Assembly (NCBI GenBank): GCA_037976565.1
Contig: CP137668.1
Location: forward strand, 36,098,088-36,162,087
From: Mesocentrotus franciscanus
Lineage: Eukaryota > Echinodermata > Echinoidea > Camarodonta > Strongylocentrotidae
DNA: 64,000 nt
Reading direction: 5' to 3'
In this document: positions 1-13,136 of the stretch, in pieces
Layout: each line of letters starts with the position of its first letter
Position numbering within the stretch: position 1 is the first letter of the stretch
Translations under genes and position numbers: made by a program
The notes under the pieces: model-generated
Databases searched by the model: none
What the model was told of the DNA's origin: nothing
Seen by the model: only the letters and a program-made list of their open reading frames with translations

Positions 1-2320
1 TGTATACAAGGCAACTATATTTCAGCTTACTGTGGAAAATACCTCCAAAAGTTTGACTATAATCACAGCTCTAATTAAGATGTCCAGTAACATGGTCATT
101 AATTTTGTGTCTGTTGTAAGCGCCGGCCTCATGCGTCAAAACCATGACCGTGAAGAAACAAAGTTGTAAAGCACAGGACAACTTGGCGGTCATTTTGATT
201 GATGAACCAGTGATGATATTGAAAGAAATAGCGGTGATCCGACAATTTGTTCCGACGATATTTTCTCCTGGATTTATTTCGCCATGTAATTGTGTCAAAT
301 ATGCAGGGTTAGGATTAAGGTTAGGCATGCGGTAGGGTTTTAGATTATGTTTTATATCTACAGGGTAAGAGTCACACCCCGTCACACCGCCAAACAAAGT
401 CGACGTGGGCTCCAAACCTACCCATTCTTGGTCGTTTGGGGTAATTGTTTTTCTTTCGGTCTGTTGTCGGTCTGGTGTCGGTGTGACTGGGGTATATCAG
501 TTGGTTAAAGTGTTGGGTCCAGGTTTGAAGTTGGGAATTCAGTTAATGTCCGCATTTGACCTCGGAACAATACTTGTCACGAGATCATTTGTCGTACAAC
601 CCAAGCAGTATGTCCTCTTCCTATAACCGCGCTGACAGTTTGTCCTCTAAGCATGACAGTATGACATGTGTAATAATATTCATATGACGCAAATACTATT
701 GATGTGGTTTCAATAACATTATTACATTAGGGTATTCAAACTATAAGCTACATTGTAATATGTTGTTGCACTAAAGATCAGAATAGCTATCTAAATGATA
801 ATTTGGCGGTACAAACTATTACAATCGTAGAATACCATATGGTAGTCTAGACAACCCCGATTGGTACCAAAATAGATCCTCATTAATTCATTATATCGTT
901 TTAAGTACTGAAACAAGAGCCTTGTGAGATCCAATTAATATAACTTAATTGGTAGTTCCTCCTCTAATGATATACGTTCATTTTTGCTTGACATTTTTAT
1001 AGTCTTCAGAGTTTAGTCTAATGCACATTGACAACTGACATGTCAAAAGAGCAAAGTAATTTGTGCGGGAATTTTGTTATAGAATCATCGGACCATTTTT
1101 GGTTGATCAATGATTAATGTATTAGAGGATCTGGGGGCGGGGCGCCTACAATTGTAATGCGATATTTAATGGATAATCTCATGTTTCTTACTCTTTAATG
1201 TGAAGTGAATAACACCAGACTTTGGAGAACATGAGGGTACTATCATTTAACATCATGTAACCTCATATGCATCATTAAATTTACTGATCTAGGTTGGAAG
1301 GGGGTGGAGGTACGTGCCTCCCTAAGCAAAAGCCAATCTGTCATACCGAAATATACATCAAAAGTACAAAATACTTGGCCCCTACTTGTGCCCACAACCC
1401 CAGCCTCCAACAACATTTTTAGATAGATCTTTAACCTAGTAAAAGGCATAATAAAATCGTATACACCTATTCTGTTGCCAGAGTATTTTGGAGTAAACGA
1501 ACAGAGAATGGGGAATGTATGAAATCTGATACTCTCCTTCCTGCTGACTTTACATATATGTATATTTTTTAAATCTTGCCCCCCCCCCTCCCCCCTCATC
1601 CGACCAGAGAATTCTGAATCTTTCACTGATGTTCTCGAATATTTTTGTCACTCCCCTATGATGGAACAAAAAACAAACACTTTTAAGAATATTCTGCTTG
1701 TTTATGTACACGTGTTTGCTTTGCTGCTGTTTGTGTTGTTGAGTTATAGTCTTTCACGATCCACTGGTAGCCACCGGGCGCGTCTCTTGTCGAATTAGAA
1801 CCAAGACGAAGACGAAAAACTTAAGGTGGAATGCTTAAGAGAAATTCAAAACTAATCTATCTTAGGGCGAACGGTGAAATTTATTCGGATGCTGAGTGAA
1901 ATTTGACGAGATTTATTGGCGGCTGAGTCACTCGAAGAAATCTTCAGCCTTTAGTAGCACTTCAGATTTTGTATCAAGGCAGAACATATTGGTCATGATT
2001 ATGATGATGGAGTTGTTTACCGGCCTAACAAATCTATAATCTATAATGAATGTACAAATTCATTCACGTCAATAATACTGATATTGCAGAACATTTATAT
2101 TTGACAAAACGGAATACTAGAGGTGTGAGATAAGTTTGTTCCTAAAATATTGAATCTCAATTTATTCGTTTCTTAATGTATCTGTTCACATCTTCTGTAG
2201 ATCTATATTGATTTCGACTCTTATTTTTTTACAATCGATTCATAACTTAGAAATAATAAGTAAAGCGCTTATATATTATTGTTCGCTCTCACGCAATAAT
2301 TGAAGGAATGACATTAACTA
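1..2320. other. No gene recognised
   Basis: AT-rich single-copy-looking DNA with only short chance open frames on both strands. A small telomere-like stretch (GGGTTAGG, GGTTAGG) is at about 303-330. Confidence 0.5.
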
Positions 2321-2344
2321 TGAATGACCATCCATTTATTTCTA

Positions 2345-2780
2345 TCGGTCTCTCTCTCTCTCTCTATGTCTCTCTATCTCTCATTATCTAGGTTTTTTCT
2401 CTCTCACCCTTCGTCTCTCATCTATCTATCTTCTCTCTCTCTCTCCCTCTTTCTCTCTTTCTCTCTCTCCCCTTCTCTCTCCCTCTCTCTGTCTCTCTCT
2501 CTAACAATCTCTCTCGGCTTGTCTGCCTCTCTCCGTCATTTGAGTTTCTCTCCTTTAATATGTATCACTCTCTGTCTGTATCTCCCTTTTTATTTCTTCC
2601 TCTCTCTCTCTCGATCTGTCCTCTGTCTCATTTTCTGTATACTTTCATTTGTCTGTATGTCTCTTCCTCTCTCTCTCCCCCTCTATCTATCTTTCTACCT
2701 ATCTATATAATCTCTCCTTAACTCGTTTCCCCCTCTCTGTTTCTGTCTCTCTGTCTTTCCCTCTCTCCCGTTGTTTCCTC
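2345..2780. repeat. CT-rich simple repeat
   Basis: About 430 bases of imperfect CT dinucleotide and CTCTCC blocks. Accounts for the open Ser/Leu-rich frames here. Confidence 0.9.
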
Positions 2781-3545
2781 CAATACCCTTCTGATATGTT
2801 GGCCGTCACCCATAATCCCATCTTCCCTAATTCAAATACAAATTATAGTGTCGTCCCCAAACGCATTACACATATTACCAATCCAATCAGTATAATGTGT
2901 TTAGCCAGGGTACACATCTAATTCCCACCAGTCCTGACTTATCAAAGCAAAAATCATCCCAGATTACAAATGTTCACGCCAAAACATAAACCACCGAGCA
3001 AACTGTTTTCATTGCTAGAAACTCTCTCATTTCTATATCTCTTTTGGGTTGTCGTCTGTTTATATAGTTGTACAAGAATTTCGGTTTTCTTCTGCACTTT
3101 GTATTTGGAATAGCAAGATTCTAAGTCGCAACGTTATTGTTCCTATCTACATGGTTAATTTAATATTACCATGGACGAAGTACAATATGTAAAGAGAAGA
3201 TAAAAATAAAGTAAAAATAAAAGGAATTCAAATTTTAATGATCAGGCGTTATGGGCTGATGAAGGCACGATTATTTGTTCTATATGACATTACATGAAAT
3301 TCAGATTTACCATCAAGGGTGATTTTGGATGTAAATTATGCAAGTATTATTTTCTAATTAAAACCATGTAAAACCTTTCTACCATTCTATTTCATACTTC
3401 ATCCACATGTGGCATCATACAATGGCACACATGAAAAGTACATGCATATGCATTGTTTCTGTATTTAGGAAAAAAGTGGTGTACAGTGTACTTGCTCCTT
3501 TATTTATTTTGTTAATCTTCCTCTCAAACCGAGAAGGCAACATCA
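2781..3545. other. No gene recognised
   Basis: AT-rich intergenic sequence between the CT and CCA arrays; nothing supportable seen on either strand. Confidence 0.5.
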
Positions 3546-3549
3546 TACT

Positions 3550-4095
3550 TACCGTCGCCACCACCACCACTATATCACCATGACCCTAAAAACCGCCAGA
3601 ACTACTACCAACATGCGACCGCCAGCGTCATTTAATAGAAGTACTGAATTGCGAAACGTTGATGCTATCTTCGCGATTAAGGAGACCATCATAATCAACA
3701 TCACGCCCATGATCATTAACGTCATCAAATACATCACCATCAATACCACCACCACCTTCTCGCCACCACCACCACCATCACCACCACCATCACCACCACC
3801 ATCACTACCACCATCACCACCACTATCAACACCACCACCATCTCCATCCTCACCACCATCACCACCACCACTACCACCACCACCATCACCACCCGCAACA
3901 GTACCGTAACCATTGTCACCACCATCATTACTATCACCACCAACAACAAGAACAACTCATCGATTCCACCACCACCGCCAGCATCATCAACATCACCATC
4001 ACCATCACCATCACCACCACCATCACCATCACCATCACCATCACCATCACCATCACCATCACCATCACCATCACCTTTACCACCACCGCAACTTC
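3550..4095. repeat. CCA/CAT-rich simple repeat
   Basis: Imperfect CACCAC and CATCAC triplets, ending in a nearly pure CATCAC hexamer block at about 3988-4073. C-rich on the + strand, opposite in orientation to the GGT array at 7001-8110. Confidence 0.9.
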
Positions 4096-4420
4096 ATATC
4101 TTCATGATTATTCTATCATTCTTAATGATTGCATAATTATATAGAAATGACTGTACTTCTCAGACTACCAATGAGGTAATCGACTAGCCCTGTGTTCATT
4201 TGTAGTAATCAGATTTGCAAAAGTCGACATCTTCAGCTAATTTGCTGCCGCAATTAAGTTTCCAGCTTGTCACCATATTGTCCCCAGCTGATGGGAAAAC
4301 ACGTTTGATTTGCCATGGCAGGGTTCACACCTTTTATCTCATTATCTTGCAATGATTGCCAGTTTCTTGAAACATTTCTCTCTTGGGCTTTCCTCCACCA
4401 TGTCTTTATCTCCCCCTCCC

Positions 4421-4455
<35 letters not shown>

Positions 4456-6300
4456 GTCTCTGTCCATCTCTCTACCATTTTCTCTCCCGTGCCCCTCTTT
4501 CTTTCTCTGTTTGTCTCCGTCTCCCTTCTCCCATTCACTCTCGTTCTCTGACCAGTGACTCTTTGCCATTCTAGTAGAGCATAATTATCATGACCGCATG
4601 TTATCATGAGAAGAAAAAAAAAATCATGAGATAGACATAGCGTTAATTTTCTTCTTACTAATCCTGGTAGTATAACTTTCATGTCAGAAAGGACAGCTGC
4701 GTGTTTTTTCATTTTCGATTTCGATTATTGTTTTTGTGTTTCGTTAGTTTATTAGAGTGCGTCTGATCAGTTCCCACGTGGTACAACGACCTGTACATTC
4801 ATATGTGAATACTGTCAGTATAGCCGCTCATTATCAATGATTACTTGAAAATAAATCATCAGTTGCAGGTGTCTCGTGGCGTTAACCTGTGTCCGCAAAA
4901 CACTATGGGACAACGAAAATTGCGTTTTTTTTTTTTTTTTAATCTCCAATGTCGTTTTTCCTTGGATGGAGTTCATTTATGGGCAAGTGTAAGGCATTTA
5001 GCCATTGGCTGTCCCATACGGCAAACTTAAACACGAATAACGACAAACAGAAATTGAATCAAAAGTGTAATTTCCTTGTTATGTAGTCTTGCTAAATATC
5101 CAGAAGCATCTGGTATTAAACTGTATATAGCGAGCTGCTCATCCTATAGCCTGGAATAGAGACGTTAATACATGTTGTGATGGGGACAGCTTTCAGTTGA
5201 CTCAGAAAAATGGACGCAGTCAACTAGGACAAACTTGGCTAAAACCCTCGCCCTCTATAACGGCCCTGTTTTCTCAGGTACTTGCATCAGTGCACAGAAT
5301 CTTACTTTCTCCCCCATTCTATCTATCTCTCTCTCTCTCTCTCTCTCTAATTCACTTTCTCTTTATAAATAATTTCTTCTCTTTTTTTGTTGTTGTCTCT
5401 CTAACCTCATGCCGATAGCAACCCTCCCATTTCTCGAACGATTACACTTGAAAATGTTTTCAAGCAAAGTTTCAAAATGCGTTTTATACGGAGCATGTGC
5501 ATCCTACCATAACAATTAGAAAGTCAAAATCGCTTACTTCAGCTGAAATGACCAGCATCGATAAGTAGAGAATTGCATGGGCTCAGAAACCTGAACTAAT
5601 CGGCTAAAACGCGCGGGCTATTTTCGGGCCGGCTTTTATCGGAAAATAGGATGATGCCTTCAAGTGACCTTGGATTTCAGTCACACATTAATGTTTAAGC
5701 GTGAAAATCAATTTAGATGTTATGAATAATGTATAACCTCTTGTGCCATAACTTTCACCATAAAGAGTGCGCAAATCTTGTTTTCTCAAGCTTGTCAAAG
5801 CCCGTTGCCTAATATGTTTTGCATTTCAACATTGCTGCTTTAGATTTTGGCCAAATTCTCGCTTCTTCTTACTCTTATTTTTTGTTAAATCCCACTGTTC
5901 ACTAGACAATATTTACCCGCTAAGCATGATAACACATACATTTTAGGTGTTCTCTGTAGGTTTCCATGGTGATTGAGTATTCACAAATTGAGGCTTTTGG
6001 TAACACCATGTAGTTTCCTTACTGAAAAGGTTACTAATATTCTTTCGCCAAAAAGGATCCGATTATAGAGGAATTGAGGAAGAAGTGTAAAGGAAAGATG
6101 AAGAAAGGAAGATATGATAATGAAGTGAAGTTTTGATTAAACACGTACTGAGAATATATTTTAGTTCCATGTTTTCGGTGTTGTGTATATACACCGAAGA
6201 ATTAGGTTAAAAGGAAATAGGAAATATATTTGTGTAAAATTTAATTTTCTCTGAAACTAATTTATTCACATTAATTTTACCGTTCTTTTTTTAAAACTAC
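4096..6300. other. No gene recognised; two CT microsatellites
   Basis: Intergenic DNA with a CT microsatellite at about 4423-4455, a T(17) run near 4927 and another CT tract at 5324-5348. Open frames are short or low-complexity. Confidence 0.5.
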
Positions 6301-6350
6301 TTTCTCTCTCCCTATCTCTGTCTATCTCTCTCTCTCTCTCTCTTTCTCTC
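6301..6350. repeat. CT microsatellite
   Basis: Imperfect TC dinucleotide tract. Confidence 0.8.
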
Positions 6351-6500
6351 CTACGTTATACCCCCAAAAAAGTGCATTGAGCTCTTGGCTGAGGTGATTA
6401 TAAACATGATTGTATGTGACAAAGGCCTAAAATTAGCAGATTGCAAAATATTTCTGCAAAGACAGAACAGAATTATACGTGATCGTGTCATAATGTTGTT

Positions 6501-7000
6501 NNNNNNNNNNNNNNNNNNNNNNNNNNNNNNNNNNNNNNNNNNNNNNNNNNNNNNNNNNNNNNNNNNNNNNNNNNNNNNNNNNNNNNNNNNNNNNNNNNNN
6601 NNNNNNNNNNNNNNNNNNNNNNNNNNNNNNNNNNNNNNNNNNNNNNNNNNNNNNNNNNNNNNNNNNNNNNNNNNNNNNNNNNNNNNNNNNNNNNNNNNNN
6701 NNNNNNNNNNNNNNNNNNNNNNNNNNNNNNNNNNNNNNNNNNNNNNNNNNNNNNNNNNNNNNNNNNNNNNNNNNNNNNNNNNNNNNNNNNNNNNNNNNNN
6801 NNNNNNNNNNNNNNNNNNNNNNNNNNNNNNNNNNNNNNNNNNNNNNNNNNNNNNNNNNNNNNNNNNNNNNNNNNNNNNNNNNNNNNNNNNNNNNNNNNNN
6901 NNNNNNNNNNNNNNNNNNNNNNNNNNNNNNNNNNNNNNNNNNNNNNNNNNNNNNNNNNNNNNNNNNNNNNNNNNNNNNNNNNNNNNNNNNNNNNNNNNNN
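6501..7000. other. Assembly gap (500 N)
   Basis: Exactly 500 unknown bases, most likely a fixed-size scaffold gap. Its right edge lies inside the GGT-rich array, so the true gap is probably uncollapsed repeat of unknown length. Confidence 0.97.
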
Positions 7001-8120
7001 GGTGGTGGTGGTATGGTGGTGGGGTGGTGGTGGTGGTATGGTGGTGGTAGTGGTATGGTGGTATGGTGGTGTGGTGGTAGTGGTGGTGGTGGTAGTGGTG
7101 GTGGTATGGCGGTGTGGTGGTGGTGGTGGTGGTATGGTGGTGGTGGTGGTGGTGGTATGGTGGTGGTACTGGTGGTGGTAGTGGTCGTGGTGATGGTGGT
7201 GGTAGTGGTGGTGGTATGGTGGTAGTGGTAGTGGTGGCGGTGGTAGTGGTATGGTGGTGGGGTGTGGTGGTGGTGGTGGTGGTGGTATGGTGGTGGTGGG
7301 GTGGTAGTGGTGGTGGTGGTGGTGGTGGTGGTGGTATGGTGGTGGTGGTGGTATGGTGGTGGTGGTGGTATGGTGGTGGTGGTGGTGGTGGTGGTATGGT
7401 GGTAGGTGGTGGTGGTGGTATGGTGGTGGTGGTGGTGGTGGTGGTCGTGGTGGTGGTAGAGTGGTGGTGGTATATTGGTGGTGGTGGTGGCGGTGGTGGT
7501 GGTGGTATGGTGGTGGGGTGGTGGGTGGTATGGTGGTGGTGGTGGTGGTGGTATGGTGGTATGGTGGTGGTGGTGGTGGTATGGAGTGTGGTGGTGGTGG
7601 TGGTGGTGGTATGGTGGTGGTGGTGGTGGTCGTGGTGGTGGTAGTGGTGGTGGTGTGGTGGTATGGTGGTGGTGGTGGTGGTATGGTGGTATGTGGTGGT
7701 GGTGGTGGTGGTGGTATGGTGGTATGGTGGTGGTATGGTGGTATGGTGGTGGTGGTGGTGGTGTGGTGGTATGGTGGTATGGTGGTGGTGGTGGTGGTGG
7801 TATGGCGGTATGGTGGTGGTGGTGGTGGTATGGTGGTGGTAGTGGTAGTGGTGGTATGGTGGTAGTGCTGGTAGTAGTGGTGGTCGTGGTAATGGTGGTA
7901 GTGGTGGTGGTATGGTGGTGGTGGTGGTAGCGGTGGTAGTGGTATGGTAGTGGGGTGGTAGTGGTAGTGGTAGTAGTAGTAGTATAGTAGTAGTAGAGGT
8001 AGTAGTAGTAGTAGTAGTAGTGGTAGTAGTACTATAGTAGTAGTAGTATAGTAGTAGTAGTAGTATAGTAGTAGTAGTAATATATAGTATTATCAGTAGT
8101 GGTGGTGGTGGTGGTGGTGT
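7001..8120. repeat. GGT-rich triplet/minisatellite array grading into GTA
   Basis: GGT triplets interrupted at intervals by ATG and GTA triplets, giving irregular longer units. From about 7960 it turns into AGT/GTA triplets and ends with a short GGT run near 8100-8119. Explains the long Val/Gly/Trp open frames, which are not genes. Confidence 0.95.
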
Positions 8121-11100
8121 ATGATAGTCTTTGTATAAATGTGGTAAGCCTATATTGTAATAGTAAAATTTATAGGAGTATAAATAGAAACAGTATGATA
8201 GGCTACTTTAATGACAATGTCAGGTGTTGAGATGTGAATAATATCCTTTAATCGGTGTTTTATTCTGTGAAGGAAAAAAATAGAATAGAGAGACTAGTAA
8301 TGTTGTTATTTGTGGTAGATGGGTGTCGAAAAGAAGGAAATAAAAATTACACAAATTTAGGAAAGGTAATATCACCCTTTAACGGGTGGCCCCTGTATTA
8401 AGCCCATGGCAATGAATGAATCCAGTAGTCAACGGGTTAAGAATATAAAAGTGATTATATATAGCCTATATTAATAAATTTGAGCACTGGTCAAGTTGAA
8501 TCGGGTTTGTGCTGACCAAATTATTTTGGTATCGAAAAGCAATGTGGAATAAGTTGAAAACTTCTTCGCAATACGTACCTTTTTATGGGTATCCGAATTA
8601 TAATCCAGAGGATAACTCACAGCGTATAAGATATCACAACACAAATGTTTACATGATCGCTTTTCAATAATTCCTCGTAATTTAGAGTACGTAACGTCAG
8701 ATTTGAGCGGATATTGATTATATTTCCTCCTTGTGAATGACTCAGAACTGACTTCACTTTGGAAATGCTCAAAAATCTAGTTTATGACGCTTCCAGGCTA
8801 CAAAAACAATGCGTTTGCGGTACTCCAGTCGAAGATCTCCACACAAAAATCGGTCGAGCGACGCTCGCAGACAGGGAACCCAACACGCTCCGATTGCTAA
8901 ATGCATTTACCAAGCACCCCACTCGAGCGAGCCTGGCTCAGTCAGTCATACGGAATCTCCCATTCCAATCTGCCCGACTCTCTGCGCTAGCGTTTGTAAT
9001 TCCCCGCCGAGAAGTTGCTACCCTCGGTTAAATGCGTTTAAAGACTGGTGGCCATTTCTCTGGACCGCGACGGAGGCGCCAATTTAACACGCCCCGATGG
9101 CAGAATGCAGTTTGTGATACGGGTTAAGAGGCGAGTTGGGTAATGAAGAGATATGATCACAGCCTGTGCAGCTGTTGCATTTCTGTTAAACCGTGTTGCC
9201 GTCACAGACAAGGTAATAGGGGAGCGGTTCATGATTAAAGGGATAACTCCTTATCAATTATTACCAAGTAGCCTACACAGGCAAGTTGCATAACATAATA
9301 TAATGCAGATCAATAATATATTAAACAACTTGACTTACTAAGTATTTCATTAATAATTCGTCCATATGTTTCAATCTATACAAATGTTTTGACAATAGGA
9401 TGTGTGATGGCATTATCATCTTAACCCAATAAAGTTACAATAAGGCAAATACACATGTTGCTAACGCCTGACCTTTCCCAATTCCAAAATGAGAAATTGG
9501 GAGAGAGAAAAAAAAAATATAATATCGACAATTTATACTACCAGCATCTATTCAGAATTATTGCATACTAAATACTGCATAGAATATCACAATCCGCCTA
9601 TAATCATAATATTAACTATCAAATTAATTATTTATATAAAAGCCTTGAGAGCAAGGCATGAATCCAAACATAAAATAGACTTGTAATTAAGAGGGAGGGG
9701 GGAGAAGGGGAATATTTTGGCGTGTGAGTTTGGAATGTGTGTGCAATGAGTACATGGGCGTGTGGGTTGGGATGTGCAAGTATGTGTAGGTGTGGAGAGA
9801 GAAAGAGAGAGACAGACAGAGACAGAGGGAGAGAGACAGAGACAGAGACAGAGAGATTAGAGAGAAGGATGGCAAGAGAGATATAGATTATAACTATAAA
9901 AGGAACACAATCATATCCAAGAAAACTTTTATACAAGATAATTTAAACAAACCGGAAGAAGACATGAACTCTAGAAAGGGGAAAGTCAGATTATTCAAGG
10001 CAAATATCCTGCCAAGAGTATTACAAAGGATGTACAACAGATTCAAATATGCAGAATGAGTCGGATATCTTGATTAAGTGAAGAATATAGGCCTATTGAC
10101 AAACAACAAAAATAATAAACACTTTACAGCATAAATAGCTCGAATACAATCACACGTGGTAACTGTAATACTTATTAATCTAACAAGACGGATCCGTCGC
10201 GATACACCACGAGATGGCAGCATACAAGAAATTCGATCACACCCATTGAGTCAACATTTTTTGTGTATTGTGCAATAGCCAGTTCAGGTATCAACGGATA
10301 ATTATTGTTGACAGCTGGTCACACCAGCAGTCCCTGTAAGGAGAGTCCCAAATACGCCAATCAAAAATCGGTTCGCTATACTGCTCAGATGATGTTATTA
10401 AAAAAATTAAAAAAAGAATAGTAGCTACAAATTCCTAACACATGTAGCATAAGAAATTTGTTGAACACACAAGGTGATAATATGGAAGTCTATACTTTTT
10501 TACATTTTCAGTAGCGTTTTTAGTCTAAAAATCTCTGCAGAGCATAGCAAAACAGAAAACAAACAAACAATCAATCAATCAAGCAAACAATTACCAACTT
10601 TTGCTTAGGGGTGGGGCGGTGGGGTGGCAGTGTGGCACAGAGCTGCTCAAAAAAATAAAGGCCTATCTAAGAAAACTAGGCCTAATTCCAATATTTTGTT
10701 TGTTGCATCATTACAGCTAATCTAGCAGTTAACATTTTGGGGAAATCGTTGCGTGCGTCTAGCCATCTCGGCGGTTTGGGCACCGCCTTACAATGTGAAT
10801 GAAAATAATGTTAATTTAAAATCCACCCGATTATGAGGAGGGAGTCGGAAGGGTGCTATCACCTTGTTTCTATCATTTCTATATTGATTTGTTTCTATGA
10901 TTTCTATATTGTTTTCTTCTTTCTCCTTTGCTCAATTTGGCGGAATACCCTCATGCCCCTGTGCCCCCTTAAGCTACGCCACTGTCTTACTCATACGTGT
11001 TGAAATAATTCCACCTGTTTTGGTTAGTATCTAGTACTTGGCTAGTCCTTAATCGGTAGAGGGCGACAATTCTATAAAGAGTTTTCTCGATCTCCGATCT

Positions 11101-11888
11101 CGATCTCATGAAGATGTCGACATCATCAACATGCAACACACTACACAGTGTTTTGTGTCAAAATAAGACATTTTATTCAGGAGGCCAACGTTCTCTGTTT
11201 GTTTAACGTAGTGCCCTTTACAGGAAATTATTTTGGTGAGTTCATTTTAATGCAGAATATTTGTAAATGTGAATATAAAATCTTAGTTACTTGGTCTTTG
11301 ACTTGAGTCTTGAATTCAACAACGTCACATGACTGACTGGTGACGTGCGCTTGTGCCTGAAGTGGACATCTTAGCTACCCTTAATCCACGGCGCTCTATG
11401 GCCCCCTGGACCCTAGGGCCCTAGCTCGGCCTTGGGTGCCACGCCGCGCCGTTTGGTTTTTTGCGCTGGCCATGAAATAAAACGAGGGGAGACCGGACCA
11501 CAAACCAATTTTCAATTCTGACCGATTAGCTCAATGGTTCTTCTGATAAAGTTCTGCTTCACTTTCAGGTTCTTAAGATAACATGTCATAAAAGACTCAT
11601 AGTCTAGGCCTAGATCTAGACTAGACTATGTTTGGAAACAATCAAATGCAGTGCAGTGTAGATCTAGATCTAGACCCTAACACAGTAACAGGCCTAAGTT
11701 AACGTTAGATCTATATAGGCTAATTAGCCTAAAGACTTTTTAATGTTATGCTAAATTACTAACTCAATGTGTTCTTGAAATTATAGTCACAAGCAGATTG
11801 ACATGTACACAGAGTCACAGAGGCTAATCCAAACACTGACTGTTACTACTACTAGATCTAGTATAGTCAGTCTAAGTAATAGTATGGT
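8121..11888. other. No gene recognised
   Basis: Mostly AT-rich intergenic DNA. Holds a GC- and CpG-richer segment at about 8780-9110 with overlapping open frames, a GA microsatellite at 9795-9860, and small fragments ending like TE tails (CTACGCCACTG at about 10971-10983). No exon-like pattern with splice sites was found. Confidence 0.45.
9795..9862. repeat. GA/GACAGA microsatellite
   Basis: Imperfect GAGA and GACAGA units. Confidence 0.8.
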
Positions 11889-12381
11889 GGTGTGACCAAA
11901 GTTCGCGTACTAACACTAAACGCGCTTAAACAGGAGAACGATACGCGATGCCTGTGTGGGACTGAGACAACGAAATCTTTGAGCACCTACGATTCTCTAC
12001 ATACGGGGTTCGTAAGAATACAAATTTAATAGAAGGGAAAGTGGAGAGACAGAGAGAAAAGAGCGAGAACTCATGTATGGCTGACATATAAAAAGGAGAC
12101 ACATGAAATATGTTTTTAAACAAACAAATGACATATGCAGATAGGGACTACACTGTAATTAACACATGAACAATGACAAATATTGTCTTTTATTTGCAAA
12201 ATTTAACAAGGGTATTTTTTTCAGGCAAAATTTCAATGATAGAGAGAAATTATTATCTATTTCAAAGTTTCAATATAAAGTTCGGCTTCTGATTGGAACT
12301 ATGTCACTTTTTGGAATGTTTACATATATAAAGCCCACCACAAGAGGGCAGTAAATATCATGCGCGAACTTTGGTCACACT
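11889..12381. mobile_element. Possible MITE with 18-bp terminal inverted repeats
   Basis: GTGTGACCAAAGTTCGCG at 11889-11906 recurs inverted as CGCGAACTTTGGTCACAC at about 12364-12381. A third inverted copy of the 16-base core lies near 12564-12579. The interior shows no coding capacity. No clean target-site duplication was seen. Confidence 0.5.
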
Positions 12382-12934
12382 TTTTGACAGACGTCGGTAG
12401 TGGTAAGCCTTCCGATTTTCTCATCTTATCATTGGGTTGAAGTCAATACAGCCTTGGAATGTTATATAATTTGATTATATGATAAATTACAATTCTTATG
12501 ACGTATGGAACATGATATATGTTGATCTGGATATTTTGTAATGTGCAAGAAAAGAAAAATATCCGCGAACTTTGGTCACCCCTTCATACAAGTACATAGC
12601 ATAGACCTACTAGTAGACCTAGGCTACATGACTTTAGTTTTAAAGAGTTATGTGACTCTGAGACAATATTAAAGGATAAATATTTCTGATGGTTAGTGCT
12701 CTGTGATGAATAGATTTTGTTAAATCCGAATACAAAAGTGGTGGCTTTATTTTTGATAAGCATCCGGACACACAACCCCCATCATACATCTAATGTAGAT
12801 TCTAGATGACAGACAAAAAATTCTGTCTCTTTAGATGGGTCTTTTTTTAATTGTCAAAATCTTTTTTGCATGTGATGATAGGTTTTATTTTTCCAATTTT
12901 AAATTTTGATAGTGAAACATTCAAGTTCTCTGGC

Positions 12935-13136
12935 ATGATGAGTAGGCGTTGCCGTAGAATGATGGATCAATCCAGGATATTTGGGACCCCTCCAGAACCT
13001 GTGTTCAACATGAAAGGGTGCTGTTTATCAGCCAACCTTCTAGAGGAGCTGCTTTTCACGCAAGCTGCAGCCAATGAAAGACAGACGCAGAAAGCTTCAG
13101 CAGAGCAGGGTCTCTTCAAATGTGGCTCTTTAGTTG
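12935..13136 (+). CDS. CNTD1: CNTD1 coding exon 1
   Basis: Encodes the N-terminal region ending GLFKCGSLV. The donor GTGAGA follows 13136 and the exon ends in phase 1. The 5' boundary is the uncertain part: several in-frame ATGs lie within 30 nt, and an upstream acceptor such as the AG at about 12911 could make this the second exon of the transcript. Confidence 0.75.

Noticed and set aside
303..330. Telomere-like GGGTTAGG motif (another, CCTAACCTTAACC, near 62798)
   Set aside because: Only two or three degenerate units at each site, far too short for an interstitial telomere claim.
2324..2921. Ser/Leu-rich frames resembling a membrane protein
   Set aside because: They come from the CT simple repeat; no hydrophobic segment outside it.
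3913..4107. Histidine-rich frame (His run of about 30)
   Set aside because: Translation of the CATCAC hexamer array; no other support.
7013..7930. Long Val/Gly/Trp open frames
   Set aside because: Pure by-products of the GGT triplet array; no normal amino-acid composition in any frame.
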